Positions 12,361 to 23,490 of a stretch of DNA of 64,000 nt are shown here, piece by piece (the stretch's first letter is position 1; every line of letters begins with the position of its first letter). This stretch comes from Takifugu bimaculatus (taxonomy: Eukaryota > Chordata > Actinopteri > Tetraodontiformes > Tetraodontidae), in NCBI GenBank assembly GCA_004026145.2, contig CP034980.1:7121667-7185666 (forward strand). Reading direction: 5' to 3'. The position numbers were made by a program, and so were the translations under genes. The notes under the pieces are model-generated. The model had not been told where the DNA came from. It made no database searches and saw only the letters and a list, made by a program, of their open reading frames with translations.

Positions 12361-13972
12361 AGTAGGGACATTTAAATTGGACATTCTGCTTAATAAGGCT
12401 AAGTAAACATATGTGAGGAGACTAATCCACCCTCATCACTCACCAAATGTACACATGACATGGCCTTCCCCGGAACTCTCCTAAAACTGAGATCACATCT
12501 AATTTTCGCCCGTCATCTGTTGTAGACTTGAGCTGATGATTCATTCTGCAGAGTGCAAACATTTTAATAAAGGCCTTCAGTAATAGCAAACAGCATCCTG
12601 TGTGCACAGTGTGCACGCATTCGCTGGAACAAGTTTGCTCACTGACCCAAACAAAAAGCAAAGTTCATGGATTGGCTGTTTGGTGGCTGCATCGATATGC
12701 ATGTGTACATTAATGCACTGTGTACACATTTGAATAAATGAAGCATGTTATACCCCCCCCCCCCCTGTTCACATTTATGCCATCCAAGCGTTGTTTGTTT
12801 TTTGTAAATGGATCAGTGTCAAAATGGAGCCTCTCACATTCCAACCAGTCCATAGCTCTAAGGGAGAAAAATTAAGTCTGTTAAAATATGAAAACCTGGT
12901 CAGCATCAGAACCTGGTCAGCATCAGTGACGCCAAAACAAAAATGTGTGTTTGCAGCTTGACTCCCTGTAAGGGTCATAGTTTTATTACATTTGATTGAG
13001 TAAGTGTGAAAACTTTAATGTGCTGGGCTGCTAGATGAATGTCGATTGCATATTGCCCCAATTGCCCCAGTGCAGTGAGTGACCCCCCCACATGTTAGTC
13101 ATGTTATCGGTCATCCAGCTCCTTTACAGTTATACATACTGTGCTGCTTACTGAGTGCTGTCGTTAGTGGCCATTAGTGGTCTTATAAGATACAATCGGA
13201 CATTTGGTATTTGCAATTCACATTTGTTACACAGTCCTGGACGATACTTCAACAAAGAGGTGAGACAGGTGCATGCAAGTCTGCCGAAACCTGCCTTTTT
13301 CCAGGGTGAGCAGAAGAATCTTGTCTTTTCTACATACCTTTATAAGCAGAACCTTATCTGCGTGCTGCAGTGTTTTCTTTATTTTGTTCTCCCAATGTCA
13401 CGCAACCATTCATCCTCAGTCTGCCTTTGTTCCAAACAACAAATCACCATTGCGCTCGTTTTGTCTTCAGGACAACCGAATGTCTGTTTCTTATTCAGGC
13501 CGCTGCCTCCCTGTTACATTGTCCTCACTCGTTCATTGTCTTTGCCTCCGTCTGCCCCTTGTTATTTATGGAAGACAAAACTGCCCTAGTACAGAGAAGT
13601 AGCCTGGAGGTAAACTCTGCCGGCAGCCAAGCGGCGCAATCACTGCCAAGAGTTTGACAGGAAGCCTTCTGTCACCTCTGCCACACCACCTCCCCGACAC
13701 ACCACCCCGCCCACTCTTCCAACCCGATTAACACTTCTATTTGAGGATGGAGTGATGACTCGATGTGTTGGCGATAGTGCTGACATCACACACGCGCAAA
13801 AATGATGACAAGCATGTCAATTTCTAAAGGGATTTATATTGAGCCATGTTAACACGTAACCCTCCGCTCTTTACAGGGCATTCAAATGAAAATGACACTT
13901 TGGGTTCAAATCTATGTTCCATGCCGGGAACGTCAAAGCAGAGAGGAAAAGCTCATAGATCTGCAACCTTAT
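12361..13972. other. Non-coding sequence with small repeats
   Basis: It contains a 13-base C run at 12753-12765 and a 17-bp tandem duplication (ACCTGGTCAGCATCAGA, about 12894-12926). Overlapping plus-strand frames at 13155-13657 are long for the region, but three frames are open at once and none shows a domain, so low stop density from CT-rich composition is the simplest explanation. No gene is called. Confidence 0.5.
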
Positions 13973-14004
13973 CATCCATCCATCCATCCATCCATCCATC
14001 CATC
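13973..14004. repeat. (ATCC)n microsatellite
   Basis: About eight tandem ATCC units. GATG/CATC tails are typical of the 3' ends of Rex3-type retroposons, but no element body is visible next to this tract. Confidence 0.95.
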
Positions 14005-14609
14005 ACAATAGCTCATTCTTCAGAGTCAGGGGGTGCTCCAGCCTGTCTGTCTCCAATTCAGAGTCCACACTCTCCCTCTAAAGGTTGTAAAGTCCACTGC
14101 TGATTACACACACTTCCCAATAACACACTCACATCTGTGGTTTCCACTGGTACAAAACATATTGGATTTTAGATTCACTATGAAATACAGCAACTGGAAG
14201 AAAAAAAGGGGGGGTGAGATGGCTGCATGGAACAGCCCTGAAAACCCAAATTTTGCACTTTTCCAATACATTGAATTAGTTTGTTTTGCAAGTGACCATT
14301 GAGCCATCACACATGCGTGTGTACCGTCGTATGTTATACCGGGCAGGGATTTTTTTTCTTTTTTATTCCCGCAACAATTACTCTCCAATAAAGGTTCAAT
14401 GAGTGCCAGCTGCTCAGACCGATAATCGCTCATTCTTAATGAACCGTTGGGCTTCTGGCCGTAACTGCCGTCCAATCTAACAGGAGGCATTTACTGAGCT
14501 GTTGCTCTGTTGCACAGCTAATTAGACAGGCTGTGTTATTTCTGTGCTCTTGACATGTACTGACTCAGGTGCATGACTGAATGTACAACAGGCACCTTTA
14601 GACATGGTC

Positions 14610-14800
14610 AGCGTTTGGGAAGTCACGTGACGCTGGCTGGGCTCTTATACAATCGGACGCTGTCCAATATTCCAGCTGATCAGAATCCAGTAGCTTTTTG
14701 GTAAACGCTGGTGCAGCTCATTATTTTCAGCAGTAGCTACGATTGTGTTTTGTTTTTAGGTTTTTATTTTCTCGATTATGGAGAGAAAGTAAGCGGATAA
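14610..14800. promoter_or_regulatory. Promoter-like stretch with USF/TFE-type palindrome
   Basis: GTCACGTGAC, a perfect 10-bp palindrome containing the CACGTG E-box bound by USF and MiT/TFE factors, lies at 14622-14631. Downstream on the plus strand there is a short ATG start (ATGGAGAGAAA) ending in a donor-like GTAAGC near 14789. Several CpGs cluster here against a CpG-poor background. A matching minus-strand splice-bounded non-coding segment lies 250 bp away, so a bidirectional start region is possible. There is no transcript evidence. Confidence 0.22.
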
Positions 14801-15043
14801 TTGTGAATTTGTAGCAGGAGAAAACTGAATGTGGTTTAATTGTTAGACAGGAAGCAGAATTGCTGCACTCGGCTTACAAATAATCAACACATATGGCGCC
14901 AGAAACTGATCTACAGACTAAATCACAATGAGATTGTCCTTTAATAACGTAGGCTTTGAATTTATGTCACATTATATAAGCTAATGTATGCTTCTCGTGA
15001 AGATAAAGCATCACACATGCACAATAAGGATTTCAGCGCTCAC

Positions 15044-15116
15044 CTATAGCGCTTAGCTAACATTACTCGACCGCTTCTGCTGTCATGGGTGAATAAACTC
15101 CGTCAGCTGATCTTTG
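15044..15116 (-). other. Candidate non-coding exon
   Basis: A 73-bp minus-strand segment with a strong acceptor (ACATTTTCACCCTTTTCAG) and donor TAG|GTGAGC. All three frames contain stops, so it would be a 5'-UTR or lncRNA exon. It contains GTTAGCTAAGCGC, a motif style often seen near fish transcription starts. The call is weak and may be chance. Confidence 0.18.
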
Positions 15117-18100
15117 CTGAAAAGGGTGAAAATGTTAGAAAGACATTTAAATATTAATCAGCTCATTTATTTAGGCGGTATCTGGGTAAATTCTATAGCT
15201 TAGGATTTGGCGAACGTGTGAACTGGATCTCGCATCAAAGCAAATTTTCCGATTTGTTATGCATTTGCTCAGTGGCTTATCTTCTCTTTGCCGGAGAATT
15301 GTGTTGGTGAGACCTCCGCATATTTGTGCACGTGCAGCTTTTGGTTGACTAATCCTGTGTGAGAGCTATTTTAATGCAATTTCTTTCAAAGTATGTGCCT
15401 TTAAATTAATCATGCTTGGATAATACTGTACCAGGAGGTGAGAAGGACATGCTGAACTTTTAACCCTTATTGCTCTTATTTTATTTCCTGTTACACTATA
15501 TCACCTTTACAAAACACCCTTTCAAAATAATGGCACAAATTCTGAATCTACTGTGTCATTTGACTCCTTTATGTATCATAAAAAAAAAACTTCTCAGCTA
15601 TAGAGAAACTTATGGACTCACTAAACTAGAAAACCGTGTGATGATGTGTTCATGTGTGTTGGTATTATATACAGCAACCGAGTGGCGGACGCATGCCCCC
15701 GTAAACATCGCATTACTATGCATTCTTGCTCTACTCCACAACACTATGTTTGAAATGAATAATTATTAGGATGTAGTGATCCTCATCTGCATTTTTTCTG
15801 CTTATTAACATGGTGGTTTGTCAGGCAGAAACAGCTGTCTGGCCCAACACTGGCAACATCTGACTGGAGTCTGTTTAACCAATCGTGTGGCTCAGTGGCA
15901 ACTAGCCTGTATTATAATACCAAACCATTAAGTGTTATTCAGCTCTGACAGCTGTGATAGAGCAATAAATCATTGCCTCGAGAGAAAAAAAGGGAACTCT
16001 TTGCATGTAATTATATGAAGCAAAGGCCTGTATGTGGTACAGAACAACTTAAATATGTCATATGAGGAGGTCTGCAGGAATATTAACCCGGTCTAATTAT
16101 GTATATTTAACAAGCAATCTAAAACATTGGAAGGATTTGAATTTTAAGACTTATATGCAGCAAAAGAGAGACCAGCCATTGAGGTGAGAGGTCCACCATT
16201 TCAAACATCTCTACCACAGCTATAACAGGATCCACCGTATTGGGGGTTGGGGGGGCATCTTCGATAATGCTGCAAGCTCCTCTTAGGGCTCTCTGCCGGT
16301 GGATATCCTCGTAATCATGCCGAGATGGGATGCCATAATGCACTGTGTGTCTTGATTACGCTCTGCAGTCATTTACGGTCAGCCTGCACTCTGTTACCGC
16401 ACCACGGCGTGAGACGGGTGAGAATGGATTCAGAGCTCCAGAAAAGTTGCAGAAAAGTGCTGATGGCAGTTTAAGTTTGAGAAGTACAGCCTCTGCTGTG
16501 CTGTCCCAATCCACGGCATGATGTGGACGGCCTCGCTGATGAGGACACAGAGAACTTCTTGAGGAAACCAGGCACACATCAGAGCCCACAGCCTTTTTCG
16601 CTTTAGTGATTGTTTCTGAAATGACTGAAATATTTCATATATTGATAAAAAAATCTTTCATTTACTCCATCCTCAGTATGATGTTTCACCCCAGGCAGTC
16701 GACACTGGATTTGAGTTTGTGAAATCAAATCATACAACAAAATTACTAAACACTGAAATTTCAAATAGCAATCTAGAAAAATCAGGGGCAAAATGTTTGG
16801 TTGGGGTTTTTAAAGATCATTCAAGTTGCAATAGCAGCTGCAAGAACAAATGCCGAGAGCATCTCATCCTTTGTCGAGTTATAATAGAAAATATTATCTC
16901 CATGGTTGAATATTTAATACTTTGCTGAGTGAGTGATGATTCCTTTTATCATTATATAAAAGCTATTTGGACTTTTGCAGAGAATTGTCCGCTGAATAAA
17001 GGTCTAAGAAAAGGGCTCGGAGTTGCTCGTGCATTGATTTTAATATCTACTATAGCATGTCAATGAAACCAGGACTGAGTTGGTAGAAGGGTGATCTTTG
17101 TAAATATGATTGTATTGCTTCTAAAATAGTGATGTTCAAACCAAATATTAAAAATGAGCTCCTGCTCAATCCTCAGTCTCTTATCTTGTAGATTTTGCAG
17201 TTGTCCCTCTTCCTCCCACAGTCACCCTTTACATGAGGACTGAACATAAAGGCATCTGCATTTGCATCATATGAGCCAAAATGAAGATCTGACATGGCCT
17301 ATTGCTGAAAGAGCCAAGAGGGTGAGAATGGGAGTTAAGTCTGGGTCATTCCGCTTTCATCCGGAAGGGCAGAGTTTCAGACCCACTTCAAAACAAGTGA
17401 CAGGAGTCATTTCCTCAGCAGGTTAGATCCTCTCACAAACCTATTAAACATCAAACAGCTCCCATTTATTGGAGCTTTCAGGGCAGCTCGACGAGTTGGA
17501 AGGTGTAAAAAATTCAGGTTCAACAAATGGTTTTGTCAAAGATTTGCAATCTGTGTCATCTTTAGAAATGCCAAGTCAATGTTCCGTACAAACAATGTGA
17601 TAACCATGGAGGGTATTTGAGGAATTAACACAGGATAAAAGTTGAACACATTGCGGAACAGGCAGTCTAGGCTGTTTGCGTGTGCTAATCCACTCTTCAA
17701 CAAATGTGCTCTTTGTTCTTTTCCAAGTTTTTAGAACAAATTAGTGTTTGTGTTTTTGGCTGACAGTGACAGGTAGAACTTTTACAAACAAAGGCTACAG
17801 AAAAAACCTTTGTTTCACAGAGAGATAATGGAGGTTTTGAAAGTGACGACATACAAATTTGAACTGACAAAAATAAAGAAAAAAGAAACCAAAAACGTCA
17901 ACTTTAAAGTGTTTGTTCTGCAGTACCGCCAACAATGCCAGTAATATTATATAAAAGAGCTTATAACAAACACCAGTGACGGGAAGAAAACGTCAGCCCT
18001 CCATCAGTGAGCAGGCTGTGCAATATTTTAGCCATCTTAATCAGAACCAGCATTATTTTTATTTTTTTTAAATGCACATAATGCATGTGCTGTGTACACA

Positions 18101-19077
18101 TGCAGGAATTCCAATCAGTGGTAAAAATTAGTGCTTTAACGCTGTAGAACCAATTGATCTACATAATCTACAGAACATCAGACTGATGTTGAAGCGATTC
18201 CCACTGATCCAGGTCAGGTTAACAGGAAGTGAGCTTTATTCGCCTCTACTCATCTTAATGCTATCACCCTGTAAAGTCTTCTATTAGTACCCAGTGCTTC
18301 AAAAATGTGACTGCAGACCACTGAATGGCCAGATGATGACGTACCAGGTTGTGTAATGAGAGGAACTCATTCACAAATGTCAAACCCACCATTATTTTAA
18401 AACCCAGCAATGGCGACAGTGAGGTTTCTATGACTCCTCTGAACAACTCCTCAACGAGGTGGTGAGGCTTCTCTTGGTTACATTGTCGACGTTGTCCAGA
18501 AAACTGTCTATCATCAAATAATAGCACTGGCCTAGTTTAATATCCTATAGATAGGAGAAGGGGAAGTTTGTTCTCAACTCTGGACAAGCCTTGATCCTCC
18601 AGGTGTGCATTTTGCCAGCAGGCGTATAATCAACTGTATCTTCCTCCCACACAGACAGTGACCTACTTAAAATCTAATGAAAATTCACTCCCTCCTCTTT
18701 CATCACAGTAGTACTGACAAGGTTGCCAGGGTTCTGTGTCAACAAGATGTTATTCCGAACGCTTTGCAAAGACAGAGGAGGAAGCTCGTAAAGCCCACTT
18801 TTTAGGCACTCAAAAAAATCATGGAGCTTGGACCAAGGATTTCTTCCCAAAAGTGTTTCTAAGATGCAAGCTGCGAATGCCGCTCCTGTTTTTCTGAGCA
18901 GGTGGCAAATCAATTCATCACCTCGTAATAGCATTTAGTCAACACTCCCCAGTTTAGAGGGATTAAAATACAGCCATCCACTTGTGCAGTGTGTGGTGAA
19001 TGTGGATTATGTGACTGCCAATTCAGCATGCTGAAAGGTTGACTTCATCACTCTGTGTTAATCAGACAGCACTATTG
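15117..19077. other. Unique non-coding sequence
   Basis: No gene or repeat family was recognised. A POU/homeodomain-like phrase (TTTGCATGTAATTATATG) is at about 16001-16018. Frames such as 15470-15769 and 16719-16928 are short and AT-driven. The minus-strand frames at 18264-18934 have no recognisable product. Confidence 0.5.
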
Positions 19078-19330
19078 TCACGGGCTCAAATCCGCCAGTA
19101 CCGGAAGAGACGCCCTTCATGGCGGTGTGGCGTGAGGTGTCGGTTCAAAGACGAAAAACCAGGGGCAATTTAATCAGGAATCCAAAAGACAGATTTTCGG
19201 GTGAACTGAAAGGTGAATGGTGTAGAACAAGGACAAAAAAAAAGACATGCAGCATTTGTGGTTGACTGAACTACGAAACCAATTCAAAAACTTAGAGGAG
19301 CTTCACACGTATTGGGTCGAGTTTGAAGAC
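19078..19330. mobile_element. Possible LTR-retrotransposon-derived segment
   Basis: The stretch starts TGTCACGGGCTC and continues with phrases (CAATTTAATCAGGAATCC, then GTTGACTGAACTACGAAAC) that resemble parts of fish Gypsy-type LTRs and leader sequences. CpG content is higher than in its flanks, as in a young insertion that has since decayed. No primer-binding site, second LTR or coding remnant was seen, so the call is tentative. Confidence 0.25.
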
Positions 19331-20138
19331 ACTGCATCAAGAGCCACTCCAGATAAAATGAGCTGCAAGTGAAGCTGTCACTGTCCAGTCACTCCTGACC
19401 CAGAAACAACGCCTGAGGTGGCATGGCTCATCTCGGTCGGGGCTGCTCAGTGGCCCCAAATCCTCTTCTCAGATAAAAGTAAAGTTTGTAAGATGTTTTC
19501 CAGTATGAAGTTTCCACAGCCTGATTCATACAGTGCCATTCTATTTGGAGGCGTTGATCCACAGTCATCTTAGCAGACTCTGATGTCGTGTTACACTATA
19601 AAGAACCCTAATCTATGACCCTTTTGTAATTTATGTAAGTACCTGTACTGTCAAGTTCAGGTCCTAAATCAAAAACGATACAATCTGACCTGATCGTCTG
19701 ATGGGGCCTAACTGGAACTTTTGTTCTGGTTTTGATCCTTTCAAGTGTATACCTCTGGTACCTTCCCCTGCACACAATCACTCATTATCCTCGGCACAGC
19801 TGGAGTGGTCGTGCTGTGCCACTGGGGTGTTTCAGGAAGTCTTGCTGGTGGAGTGAAAATTGTCAATTGTAGGAAATAAAGTGGAGAAAGAAAAATACCC
19901 AAAATGTGGAAAATTTCTTGCTGTGAACCAGGCCATCTGGGTTATAGCAGAAGCAGCCTCGGAAGTACTATCAGAGGAAAATTTCTCTAATTTTATTTTA
20001 TTAATGTGTTCTGTCATTTTTATTGCCTGGTTATCCTCATTGGAAATATTGTGTTCTTATTCACTTCCACAGACCTTTTATTTTAAATTTTGTCAAATAG
20101 AACAAAGTCGACGCTTATGTTGTTGAGGACATACTCCC
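19331..20138. other. Unique non-coding sequence
   Basis: No gene, RNA or repeat was recognised. The plus-strand frame at 19860-20126 has a hydrophobic stretch (NFILLMCSVIFIAWL) but is AT-driven, lacks splice support and is overlapped by an open minus-strand frame. Confidence 0.5.
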
Positions 20139-20180
20139 ATTACACCAAATGCATGTCCTTGGACTGTGGGGGAAAAGCTC
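20139..20180 (-). mobile_element. Short SINE relic
   Basis: Contains ATGCATGTCCTTGGACTGTG followed by GGGGAAA. This is the same body phrase as in the SINE at 10818-11080, in the same orientation. Only about 40 bp are recognisable, so it is either a very old fragment or a coincidental match. Confidence 0.35.
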
Positions 20181-21807
20181 ATCATACCCAGCAAGAACTG
20201 CTTTGGTTTGTTTTTCATTTTATTTGCCATTGTGATATTTATTCATGTTACTGTTAAAAAGATGCGCTTGTATAGATTATCTTGCCTTCTCTGCTCATGA
20301 GTTCAATAACTGCTATTTGCGTGTCTTTTTTTTTGAAGGGGGGGGGGTCATTTCTTTTCAAGGCTCATCTAATTTTAAATATTCACTTCATACTCTTTTA
20401 ACAATAGCTTACAAACACTTGGAAATAACTGAGTCTCAGTGGGCTGACAGGAAAAGGGAGCAGCGCTTGTGCTCAGTAGAATGATCAAATATGGCCTTGA
20501 GCCTGCTGTCTTTGTAGATGGTCTTTGTATCCACCATTGATCTGGGGGCGGATACACCCAAGGAATAAATTATTTATGCACTTTTTTTTTATTCCTCCCC
20601 AACAGTTGAAAGTAGTGAGTCACAAACAGTAATGGGATTAGACGGGTGATGTGCCAGAAAAGAGGAAAGCGGGGCCACATCGGACAACTTGGAAGAGCGA
20701 TGAACGTAGCCAAAACAGCGTGGGGAGAATGTGCCCATTTCCTAGCTGAGCAATAATTGTAAAGGCTAATGCACTCCTTACTCTGACCATGCACGGGGTG
20801 CAGTGTCATCAGACACAATTAACTCCTTTAGACCTGTCTCAACCTCTCAATATCATTTATTTTGCATCCTCCAGGGCAAATAAGTATTGACGTAATCAAC
20901 TGTGCAAGCTGCCTCTAAAATGATCTCATGCAATATGGTTTCACACACATAAGCAAAGCATTAAAAATATCTCTGTTAAGGCTTCTAGGTCATTAACAAT
21001 GAAAAATAAGGGGACACTGCCTCTCTTAAGTAACATAAAGATGTTGAGCAGGCTTCCTGATGCAACCATGTACAATAATCCCATTACTTTTTCTTGAGTG
21101 CATTAGTAAAGAATGCATTTTAGTATGTCCATAGTGGCTGAATTATTCAGATTTCTGCATGTTTAAAGGTTTATACATGTGTATGTGTGTAAATGGGTTG
21201 TGCTGGCTGTTTATGAGATGCCTTTAGGGTACACTTAAGTCATTTTATGACATGAGACAAGCATGAAACACTAATAAAACGATGCAAAGTAGTAGTTTAG
21301 AAGTAGATTTTTTCAATAAAGTATTTACATCTTCCAGCTAATAGCCATTTATGAACCACTTATGTCTGATACTGAATAAATACATATGATTTTAACCAAT
21401 CTTGCAGTGTTTTGTCAGTAAACAGTAGCACAATTTGCAAAGATTCATTCGGAGCCACTCATTCCAGAACCAGAGAGCTCCTTACAGATTTAATTCCATG
21501 TTGATTAAACCACAGATTCGGTGCCTGACCTCAGCAAATAGTTTTTTTTCACCTTTCTGCCTATAGAGGATTGCACATCTGTTGCTAGGCACTCTTTTCC
21601 TCATTGTATTCGTCCATCACATACTGTAGTTCTCCTCTTGAGGAAATACTAAACCTGCTACCCGTCCTGTGAAATCTCCTGGCCTGCATTTTTCTTGATT
21701 TGACGGTTCCTGTTGATGCGATTTATTCCTCCTGTTCAGTCAAGCCAGTTCTTATGTTTTGGCTCTATGACCTTGCTGCTGCTGCCGTTACAATCCATCA
21801 AAGAACA
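20181..21807. other. Unique non-coding sequence
   Basis: A G-run lies at about 20339-20347 and a T-run at 20583-20591. Otherwise it is AT-rich, stop-rich sequence with no gene or element recognised. Confidence 0.5.
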
Positions 21808-22459
21808 TACAATCACCAAGAACTTTATTGGGTATTAAAACAAATAGTTAATCACCAAATCACGAGGTCGCAACTCAGTGCATGAAGACGTGGTCAAGAC
21901 AGTTTGCTGTTTAAATGGAGCATCAGACTTGGGAAGTAAGGGACTCTGACCCTGAAGAAGATGGCGTACAGCAGAGGGAGACCACATTGGTGGCACTCCT
22001 GTCAGCCAAGAAGAGGAACGTGGAGCCACAACTCACACAGGCTCACCAAAATTGGACAATAGAAAGGTAGTAAAAATGTTGCTGGTCTGACCAGGCTCAT
22101 TTTCACCTGTGACATCCAGAAGGTCAGGGTTGGCTGCTGCCAGTGGTGTAATGGTCTGAGGGATCTTTTCTTGGCACACTTAGAGCAACTTCATACCAAC
22201 TGAGCATCATTTAAACAGTGCAGCTTACCTGAGTATTGCTGCTGAGCCAAGTCCATCCAATTATGACCACGGTGGACCATCTGCTGATCCAGTAGCATAT
22301 GAGTTCAATGAGTTCACCGCACTCCAAACTCCCTAAGGAATTTTTTCAAGACCTTGTTGAAAAAAATCTCACAAAAAAAATTAAGGCAGTTCTAAATGCA
22401 AAAGGGGTCCAATCTTTTACTAGCAGGTTGTATTTAATAAAGTGGCCAGTGAGAGTGTA
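21808..22459 (+). mobile_element. Tc1-like DNA transposon, internally deleted and decayed
   Basis: The left edge (AATCACCAAGAACTTTATTGGG, 21811-21832) and right edge (AATAAAGTGGCCAGTGAG, 22437-22454) are recognisable inverted ends of a fish Tc1/mariner-superfamily element; intact copies start CACTCACCGGCCACTTTATT. TA dinucleotides sit at both borders. Transposase remnants survive on the plus strand. VHPIMTTVDHLLIQ comes from the region before the second catalytic aspartate, and EFFQDLVEKNLTKKIKAVL is the C-terminal part. The segment that would carry the DNAP and ESPDLNPIE-type catalytic motifs is deleted between them. At about 650 bp, against 1.2-1.6 kb for complete elements, and with frameshifts, it cannot encode a transposase. 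Confidence 0.85.
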
Positions 22460-22951
22460 TTAAATCATGAATTTTGAACCTCGCTGGCGCTTTTTTATGT
22501 TTTAACAGCTTGTTGAAAATAGCCACCTCAGTATATTTATATGGAAGCGCTCCGAGCTGTGACCATCAGACTCAGAGTTAGACAGCTTGACATAACCTGA
22601 GGAGTTTTCCTTCGGTCATTTCTCCATCAAAGAAAAGTGTTAAAGGGTCTTAGATAAAGACATGCTCACTGATTTGTAATTTACAGGGAACATGTCTTAT
22701 TCAGGCCTGGGAATTGTACATTTTCACAACAGCAATGGTTCATCATGACCTTAAAAAAATGGAAAAATCTGGGCTCAGCAGGGATGTGTAATGGAGTTCT
22801 TCCAGTATTTAAAGCAGTGGGAAAAGAGAATGTGTGCTACATATCATGAGAAAGATGTTGTTAAACTGCCGTTACACTATTCTGTAAATGAATGTGTTCA
22901 TTTACACACATCCCATAACCTGCATGTTAGAATGTGAAATATATGGGACTA
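22460..22951. other. Unique spacer between two DNA transposons
   Basis: No gene is seen. It separates the Tc1-like copy from the MITE and shows no similarity to either. Confidence 0.55.
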
Positions 22952-23490
22952 CAGTGTGACCTCTACTTACGAAATTAATTGGTTCCGGAAGTTGGTTCGT
23001 AACCTGAAAATTACGTAAGTAGAGACATGTTTTCCATGTAAATGCCCTAATCCGCCCCAAGCCCACAAAAATTTGCACATATTTTTTTTTATAAATCATA
23101 AAAATGCATCAAAACATGTAACAAATACATGTTACAATTAGATTACCGCACAATAAATGTAGGAATTCAGTGCAAGGCTTGTCCAGGAACAAAATAAACT
23201 TTATTACAGGCTAATCTTACATTAGCCGTCATTACTAGCAACGAACGTTAACACTTGTGGTAGCACCGCCATCTAATGGACAAACATATGAACACTCACA
23301 ATAAATAAAAGTGAAACAAAGGCGACACTAGGATACACACAAACATGTACATATTGACGTTCATCCTAGCCAATGGGATTACAGGAAGATGCTAGGTGAT
23401 AGCCAATGGCAGAGCAGCTACAAGCAAGTTTGTGTTCGCATTAACTGAAAATTTTGCATGTAGAGACGTTCGTAAGTAGAGGTCCCACTG
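22952..23490. mobile_element. Tc1/mariner-superfamily MITE with near-perfect TIRs
   Basis: The left end CAGTGTGACCTCTACTTACG and right end CGTAAGTAGAGGTCCCACTG form 22-bp terminal inverted repeats with a single mismatch. TA lies on each side (22950-22951 and 23491-23492), the target duplication of Tc1/mariner elements. Subterminal sequence (AATTGGTTCCGGAAGTTGG, then GTTCGTAACCTGAAAATTACG) repeats the terminal motif internally, as in Tigger/pogo-related non-autonomous families. At 539 bp with no ORF over 66 codons, it is non-autonomous. Confidence 0.88.

Noticed and set aside
12444..12480. 37-bp minus-strand segment with acceptor GTGATCTCAGTTTTAG and donor TTTG|GTGAGT
   Set aside because: All three frames are open, so coding potential cannot be judged. 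Phase can be made to fit neighbours in any frame.
13155..13657. 144-codon plus-strand frame and overlapping frames
   Set aside because: Three plus frames are open together with no domain; CT-rich composition explains the lack of stops.
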